Source of the DNA: JAJDXO01 sp965213765
GTDB taxonomy: Bacteria > Pseudomonadota > Alphaproteobacteria > Rhodospirillales > UBA2165
NCBI GenBank assembly: GCA_965213765.1
Contig: OZ243926.1
Coordinates: 124,001-188,000 of the forward strand
Length of the DNA: 64,000 nt
Reading direction: 5' to 3'
Position numbers and translations under genes: made by a program
Shown here: positions 59,593-64,000 of the stretch, in pieces
Position numbering within the stretch: the first letter of the stretch is position 1
Layout: each line of letters opens with the position of its first letter
The notes under the pieces: model-generated
What the model saw: the letters and a program-made list of their open reading frames with translations, nothing else
What the model was told of the DNA's origin: nothing
The model's database searches: none

Positions 59593-61217
59593 ACCAACCG
59601 GCTCTGATCGACCGCGGCACGGATAAAATCGGTGAACAGCGGGTGGGGCTGAAACGGCCGTGATTTCAATTCAGGATGGAACTGCACCCCGATGAACCAC
59701 GGGTGGTCGGGAATTTCGACGATCTCCGGCAGCACGCCGTCAGGCGATTTGCCCGAGAAGATCAATCCCGCCTTCGCCAGGTGCGGTTCGTAGGCCATGT
59801 TGACCTCGTAACGGTGCCGGTGACGCTCCGAAATCTCCGCCGCATTGTAGATTTGCTTCACCCGGGAGTTGTCGCCGAGCACGCAGGGGTAGGCGCCCAA
59901 ACGCATGGTCCCGCCCTTGTCCGACCCCTCGTTCCGGGTTTCCCTGATGCCGTCCTTTTTCCATTCGGTCATCAGGCCGACGATGGGCTCTTCGCAAGGA
60001 CCGAACTCGGTGGACCCGGCCTTCTCGACGCCCGCCAGGTTGCGTGCCGCTTCGACCACCGCCATCTGCATGCCGAAGCATATGCCGAAATAGGGAACGC
60101 CCCGCTCGCGGGCGAACTTGGCCGCCTCGATCTTGCCTTCGGCGCCCCGCTCGCCGAATCCGCCCGGCACGAGGATGGCGTGGGCGTCTTCCAAAGCCTG
60201 CACCGTGCCGCCGTTCTCGAAGATCTCGCTCTCGATCCACTTGAGATTGACCTTGACGTTGTTGGCGATGCCGCCATGGGCCAAGGCCTCGGAGAGGGAC
60301 TTGTAGGCATCCTTCAAGCCGGTGTACTTGCCGACCACGGCGACGGCCACCTCGCCCTCCGGCTCGACGGCGCGTTTGGCGACGTGCTCCCAGGGTTCCA
60401 GATCCGGCTCTTCGGCGTAATCCAATCCGAAATGACGGCAGACCTCCCGGTCGAGGCCCTCGGCATGATACGAGACCGGCACCTGATAAATGTTCTTCAC
60501 GTCCATCGCCGGAATGACCGCGTCTTCGCGAACGTTACAGAAATCAGCGATTTTTCGACGTTCGCTGTCCGGAATGGTCTGCTCGGCGCGGCACAGCAGC
60601 AGATCGGCCTGGATGCCAACATTTTGCAGTTCGCGGACACTGTGTTGGGTCGGTTTGGTCTTGAGTTCGCCGGCGGCCGCGATATAGGGCACCAGGGTCA
60701 CATGGACGAACATCGTCTGCCGGCGGCCGAGCTCGTTGCCCAGTTGCCGGATGGCTTCCAGGAACGGCAGACTTTCGATATCGCCAACCGTCCCGCCGAT
60801 TTCACAGAGGGCGAAATCCTCGCCATTGAGGTCGGCCTTGACGAATTCCTTGATGGCATCGGTGATGTGCGGGATCACCTGGATGGTGGCGCCGAGATAT
60901 TCGCCGCGGCGCTCCTTGGCGATGACCTGGGAATAGATGCGGCCCGTGGTGACGTTGTCGGACTGCTTGGCGTCCACATTGGTGAATCGCTCATAGTGTC
61001 CGAGATCGAGATCGGTCTCCGCCCCATCATCGGTGACGTAGACCTCGCCGTGCTGGTAGGGGCTCATGGTTCCCGGATCGACGTTGATATAGGGGTCGAG
61101 CTTTCTCAAGCGGACCTTATAGCCGCGCGCTTGCAGGAGCGCGCCCAAAGACGCCGATGCCAGTCCTTTTCCAAGGGATGAAACCACGCCGCCGGTGATG
61201 AAAATAAACCGCGTCAT
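59589..61217 (-). CDS. pyrG: CTP synthase
   Basis: A 542-residue enzyme aminating UTP to CTP with glutamine. The amidoligase domain (residues 1-265) has FIFITGGVVSSLGKGLASASLGALLQ and KLDPYINVDPGTMSPYQHGEV; the glutamine amidotransferase domain has FGICFGMQMAV with the nucleophilic Cys, and FIGVQFHPELKSRP with the catalytic His-x-Glu. ATG 61217 has only a weak ribosome site, with a small hairpin 14 bases before it. Its stop couples to the small membrane protein. Confidence 0.97.
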   Translation of the reverse strand: MTRFIFITGGVVSSLGKGLASASLGALLQARGYKVRLRKLDPYINVDPGTMSPYQHGEVYVTDDGAETDLDLGHYERFTNVDAKQSDNVTTGRIYSQVIAKERRGEYLGATIQVIPHITDAIKEFVKADLNGEDFALCEIGGTVGDIESLPFLEAIRQLGNELGRRQTMFVHVTLVPYIAAAGELKTKPTQHSVRELQNVGIQADLLLCRAEQTIPDSERRKIADFCNVREDAVIPAMDVKNIYQVPVSYHAEGLDREVCRHFGLDYAEEPDLEPWEHVAKRAVEPEGEVAVAVVGKYTGLKDAYKSLSEALAHGGIANNVKVNLKWIESEIFENGGTVQALEDAHAILVPGGFGERGAEGKIEAAKFARERGVPYFGICFGMQMAVVEAARNLAGVEKAGSTEFGPCEEPIVGLMTEWKKDGIRETRNEGSDKGGTMRLGAYPCVLGDNSRVKQIYNAAEISERHRHRYEVNMAYEPHLAKAGLIFSGKSPDGVLPEIVEIPDHPWFIGVQFHPELKSRPFQPHPLFTDFIRAAVDQSRLV

Positions 61218-61230
61218 GGACCGACAACCT

Positions 61231-61248
61231 ACTACAACATCTTGTAGT
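61231..61248 (-). promoter_or_regulatory. hairpin in the pyrG leader
   Basis: ACTACAA-CATC-TTGTAGT (plus strand), perfect 7-base arms with a tetraloop, 14-31 bases upstream of the pyrG start. The ribosome-binding region between hairpin and ATG is poor. It could tune translation initiation or mRNA stability. Confidence 0.5.
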
Positions 61249-61334
61249 TAGGAAGAGCGGAGACGGCATTTCTGCCGCCAAATCGCATTTTTTTGCCGCG
61301 ACCGGCTGCCGCGCCCAATGTTAGGCGGCCGGGG

Positions 61335-61709
61335 CTACCGGGCCGGTGTCGTCGGCACCGAGGGAACACTCGGCACCGATGGATTGGCCGGCGCATTCAC
61401 GGGTCCCTGGGGCGATTGCTGACCCGCCGGCGCACCGCCGTCGAGAATGGACCCCGGCGCGCTGCGGCTCTGCTCGTTGGCGATAATCGCCAAGGCCAGG
61501 CTGACCGCCATGAACGCCGCCGCGACGACGGCTGTCGCGCGGGTCAACAGGTTGGCCGTCGACCGGCTGGTCATGAAGCCGCCCATCCCGCCGCCGCCTC
61601 CACCGCCGCCGCCAATACCCAGGCCGCCGCCCTCGCTTTGCTGCAGCATGACGAGGCCGATCAGGGTCAGGGCCAGCATGACCAGAACAACGGTGAGTAC
61701 AGGTACCAT
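61335..61709 (-). CDS. secG: preprotein translocase subunit SecG
   Basis: A 124-residue SecG. Two transmembrane helices: residues 2-21 (VPVLTVVLVMLALTLIGLVML) and 55-75, separated by a glycine-rich loop (GGGGGGGGMGGFMTSRSTANLLTRAT) typical of SecG. The C-terminal 40 residues are Pro/Ser/Val-rich and probably disordered. AGAGGAAGAC precedes ATG 61709. With SecY and SecE it makes the export channel. tpiA-secG-pyrG is a common alphaproteobacterial order. Confidence 0.94.
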   Translation of the reverse strand: MVPVLTVVLVMLALTLIGLVMLQQSEGGGLGIGGGGGGGGGMGGFMTSRSTANLLTRATAVVAAAFMAVSLALAIIANEQSRSAPGSILDGGAPAGQQSPQGPVNAPANPSVPSVPSVPTTPAR

Positions 61710-61791
61710 GTCTTCCTCTGGGGCGTCCTCTCGGAATGAGGCGCGTCTTTTAGACCTTCCGAAGCGGCTTGGCCAGTATCAAGTTGCCTTA

Positions 61792-62556
61792 CTAGTTAGC
61801 CGGACCGACCGCGCCCGCAATGGCCAGAAAGTCATCCGCCTTCAAACTGGCGCCGCCGATCAGACCGCCATCCACGTCGGGCAGCGACAGCAGGCTTTCG
61901 GCATTGTCCGGTTTCATGGAGCCGCCGTAAAGAAGCCGGACCCAGTCGGCCGCCCCGGCGCCGAGATGGGAGGCCAATCCGTTCCGGATGGCGGCGTGCG
62001 CCTCCTGAACTTCCCCGGTTGTCGGCGTGCGGCCGGTGCCGATTGCCCAGACCGGCTCATAGGCGATCACCACCTCGGTCCCGCCGAGGTCCCTGGGACA
62101 CGAGCCGGACAACTGACCGAGGACCACGTCCAGCGTCTTGCCGTCATCCCTCTCCTGTTCCGTTTCGCCGATGCAGATGATCGGCACCAGACCGGCGGCA
62201 CGGGCGGCCACGGCCTTGTCGTGAACCAGCGCATCCCTCTCTCCGTGACCGGTGCGGCGTTCCGAATGTCCGACAATGACGTAGGAACAGCCCAAATCCC
62301 TCAGCATGGCCGCACTGATATCACCGGTATGCGCCCCGCTCCCGGCGACATGGCAGTCCTGACCGCCGACGGCGACGGACGATCCCGCAAGTTCATCGGC
62401 CGCGGCGGCGATCGCCGTTGCGGGCGGGCAAACGAGTAGCTCGCAACGCCCGCCGGTTTCCGCGGCGCCATCGCGAACCCCGCGCGCCAACGTCCGGGCG
62501 GCGTCGGCGAGACCGTTCATTTTCCAGTTTCCGGCAATCAGGGGGCGTCGGGACAT
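61792..62556 (-). CDS. tpiA: triosephosphate isomerase
   Basis: A 254-residue TIM barrel interconverting dihydroxyacetone phosphate and glyceraldehyde 3-phosphate. Catalytic residues are visible: GNWKMNG (Lys13), YVIVGHSERR (His) and IAYEPVWAIGTG (Glu); the C-terminal VRLLYGGSMKPDNA and GGLIGGASL bind phosphate. Length normal. A separate gene for a phosphoesterase-like protein precedes it on the same strand. Confidence 0.96.
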   Translation of the reverse strand: MSRRPLIAGNWKMNGLADAARTLARGVRDGAAETGGRCELLVCPPATAIAAAADELAGSSVAVGGQDCHVAGSGAHTGDISAAMLRDLGCSYVIVGHSERRTGHGERDALVHDKAVAARAAGLVPIICIGETEQERDDGKTLDVVLGQLSGSCPRDLGGTEVVIAYEPVWAIGTGRTPTTGEVQEAHAAIRNGLASHLGAGAADWVRLLYGGSMKPDNAESLLSLPDVDGGLIGGASLKADDFLAIAGAVGPAN

Positions 62557-62652
62557 GGTTCGGGAACTCGTCAGGGGTAATGGCGGTGACGCGGGTGCGG
62601 AGCCGCTTGTGTAGCATTTTTGGCGTCCGAGTCCAGCGCCCGGAACGCCGTG

Positions 62653-63642
62653 CTACTTGCCGCGCTTCAAGGCCGGGTTGAAGATCGACTTGAACCCGAA
62701 CACGGCATCTTCATTCGTGTCCACCGAGACCTCCACGGCGTGCATATGGGCCGCGCCATAGACTTCCAACGCCGTGACATTCGGCGCCCGCTGGGGGAAC
62801 GGGTGGAAAATCCGGAAGTTGTGGCTGTCGCCGAAGATCAGCAGGACAGGCATCTTGTATTCGGCGGCGCGACGAATGAGGAGCTCGCCAAAACGGCTGA
62901 AACCAACCCCCTCGGTGAACTTCTCGGTCTTTTTGTTGAGACTCCCGTAGTCGAAAATATTGGCATGAATGGCAACGACCACCGCCGCGGCGCCGGCGGC
63001 TGCCGCCTTATCGAACCCGTCCTTGAGCCATGCCACGTTTGCCTTGTCCCGTGCCTCGAACTCCAAAACCGCCGCGGCGCTTGCCGGGTTGCCGGGCCTG
63101 GCATTTGCGAGGGTCCGGTTATTGTTGTTGGACCCCACCACATGGGCCAGAACGAACCAAACGCCGTCCCGGCTGAACCGGCTGTTCTCGACGTAGCGCG
63201 TATGAGCGGGCATGAGGTCGGACTGGCGCTCAATGGGAATCGGTGATTTCCCAAGGCTCGTCGGCTTATCGAAATAGGTGCGCCGAATAAAACTCAGCCG
63301 CTCGATCGGATCAAACCGGCCTGCCTTCAAACGGTGGCAGTCCGTCCATTCGTTGTCGCCGGGCGTGTAGACCACCGCAGTCTCGAAGTCGTTCATAAAG
63401 CGCTTCTGGTCGAGAAGCATTCGATCGGTGCATGGGGTGGACCCGGATTTGGTGTCGCCGATGTGCAGCGTAAACGCCGGCGCCTTCGCATTGATGTCGG
63501 CGATCAGCCGCTCGAAAGGCGGATAGACCTTTGCCGGCGAGCCGTAAGGCATGTCGCCGAGGGCGACGAACTTGAACTCCGCCGCCGGGGCCGGGGTGGC
63601 GATGCAAAGACCGACAAGCGCCAGAAAAAATCCGTTCTTCAT
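62653..63642 (-). CDS. secreted calcineurin-like metallophosphoesterase-type protein
   Basis: A 329-residue protein with signal peptide MKNGFFLALVGLCIATPAPAAE. Motifs fit a dinuclear metallophosphatase core: FVALGDMPYG, LHIGDTKSGSTPC, YTPGDNEWTDC, VVAIHANIF and LIFGDSHNF, in the right order, although the first motif lacks the usual DxH. An active phosphoesterase is therefore likely but not proven. ATG 63642 begins the signal peptide; an in-frame ATG at 63666 adds eight residues. It lies between tpiA and the divergent ppiD, usually adjacent in relatives. Confidence 0.78.
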   Translation of the reverse strand: MKNGFFLALVGLCIATPAPAAEFKFVALGDMPYGSPAKVYPPFERLIADINAKAPAFTLHIGDTKSGSTPCTDRMLLDQKRFMNDFETAVVYTPGDNEWTDCHRLKAGRFDPIERLSFIRRTYFDKPTSLGKSPIPIERQSDLMPAHTRYVENSRFSRDGVWFVLAHVVGSNNNNRTLANARPGNPASAAAVLEFEARDKANVAWLKDGFDKAAAAGAAAVVVAIHANIFDYGSLNKKTEKFTEGVGFSRFGELLIRRAAEYKMPVLLIFGDSHNFRIFHPFPQRAPNVTALEVYGAAHMHAVEVSVDTNEDAVFGFKSIFNPALKRGK

Positions 63643-63821
63643 CCGTCTCAGTTCGCCAATACGCACTTACCGTCGAATGACCGTAGCCGCCGTGCCGAAA
63701 CCGTGCAAGCCGATTGACCGAGCCCGGCGTTGATTGCCCGGGGTCACACTCCTATGATGCCGCCGCTTCGGCGCGGGGTGGTACAGTCCCCATCGTTTCA
63801 ACTCGTCAGCGGACCTGAGTC

Positions 63822-64000
63822 ATGTTGAATGTCTTTAAGAAAAGAGTCCTGAAATTCGCCACCTACATCCTGTTCGGCATTCTGATTCTCAGCTTCGGCA
63901 TTTGGGGTATCGGCGATCATATCCCGGGCGCCCGGCAGGCCGCCAGCCAGATTGTCGCCACGGTCGGCGACCACGACATCACACGGCACGAAGTGGGCCG
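63822..64000 (+). CDS. ppiD: PpiD-like peptidyl-prolyl isomerase/periplasmic chaperone, 5' end only
   Basis: The first 59 codons of a protein continuing past the window. LNVFKKRVLKFATYILFGILILSFGIWGIGD is the single N-terminal membrane helix of PpiD/SurA-N proteins, followed by ASQIVATVGDHDITRHEV, the start of the SurA-like chaperone domain. PpiD is anchored in the inner membrane at the Sec translocon exit. ATG 63822 is the only start ahead of the helix. Divergent from the phosphoesterase gene and next to tpiA, the conserved position. Confidence 0.88.
   Translation, partial: MLNVFKKRVLKFATYILFGILILSFGIWGIGDHIPGARQAASQIVATVGDHDITRHEVG

Noticed and set aside
59676..61181. 501-codon plus-strand open frame
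   Set aside because: Antisense shadow of pyrG.

Overview
The window is a 64 kb stretch of a GC-rich alphaproteobacterial chromosome, most likely Rhodospirillales-like. That placement is inferred from gene order and protein families; no 16S gene or other decisive marker is present. The evidence is two gene blocks typical of Alphaproteobacteria (folK-rpoZ-rsh-pdxJ-acpS-lepB-rnc-era-recO-parC and ratA-lipA-lpd-pdhC-pdhB-pdhA-ftsB-eno-kdsA-pyrG-secG-tpiA-ppiD), a pyruvate dehydrogenase E1 beta subunit with its own lipoyl domain, bactofilin, RatA/COQ10 and KdsA (Gram-negative lipopolysaccharide). I found no rRNA, tRNA, CRISPR array, prophage or intact insertion sequence.

Layout. 1-5.9 kb: 3' end of hemB, a penicillin-acylase-family hydrolase coupled to a PLP trans-sulfuration enzyme, a small secreted protein and the N-degron transferase bpt. 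6-9.9 kb: a complete TRAP transporter (dctP-dctQ-dctM, with a strong hairpin between dctP and dctQ) and bioY with a palindromic operator candidate. 10-15.8 kb: parC, recO, era, rnc, lepB, all on the minus strand. 15.8-19.2 kb: 0.8 kb of stacked palindromes and tandem repeats followed by three plus-strand genes (membrane protein, thiolase, HD-domain protein) that separate lepB from acpS. 19.2-24.4 kb: acpS, pdxJ, DUF2062, rsh, rpoZ, folK. 24.6-36.5 kb: NYN-domain protein, family 5 uracil-DNA glycosylase, then an accessory stretch (aryl-sulfotransferase-like protein, thrH, ABC-F ATPase, YfcG-like GST, orphan peptide-binding protein, cytochrome c, a gene with an apparent 3' frameshift, a 272 bp MITE-like element, and a secreted YHYH protein with a coupled unknown partner). 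36.5-44.6 kb: thioesterase, smpB, dapA, a soluble lytic transglycosylase, threonine dehydratase, bactofilin plus M23 peptidase, pgpA-pncC. 44.6-46.2 kb: MetE-like methyltransferase and VOC protein. 46.2-64 kb: ratA to ppiD, with a GNAT gene, a Rieske oxygenase, a small secreted protein and an LLM flavin oxidoreductase inserted among the conserved genes.

How the genes work together. The lipoate set is together: LipA makes the cofactor, PdhA/PdhB/PdhC/Lpd use it, and Eno, PyrG, KdsA and TpiA share the cluster. Several junctions are translationally coupled by 1-17 nt overlaps (pdxJ/acpS, DUF2062/pdxJ, rnc/era, pgpA/pncC, pyrG/small membrane protein/kdsA, lpd/GNAT, M23/bactofilin). Cell-envelope functions recur: bactofilin with M23, lytic transglycosylase, FtsB, LepB, SecG, PpiD.

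The most unusual material is the repeat block at 15.85-16.67 kb, the inverted-repeat element at 34.3-34.6 kb that supplies the stop codon of a neighbouring gene, the YHYH/partner secreted pair with an RGG-like tail, the broken end of the gene at 33.57-33.98 kb, and the operator-like palindromes upstream of bioY and pdhA. I did not find a clear new defence or mobile system.
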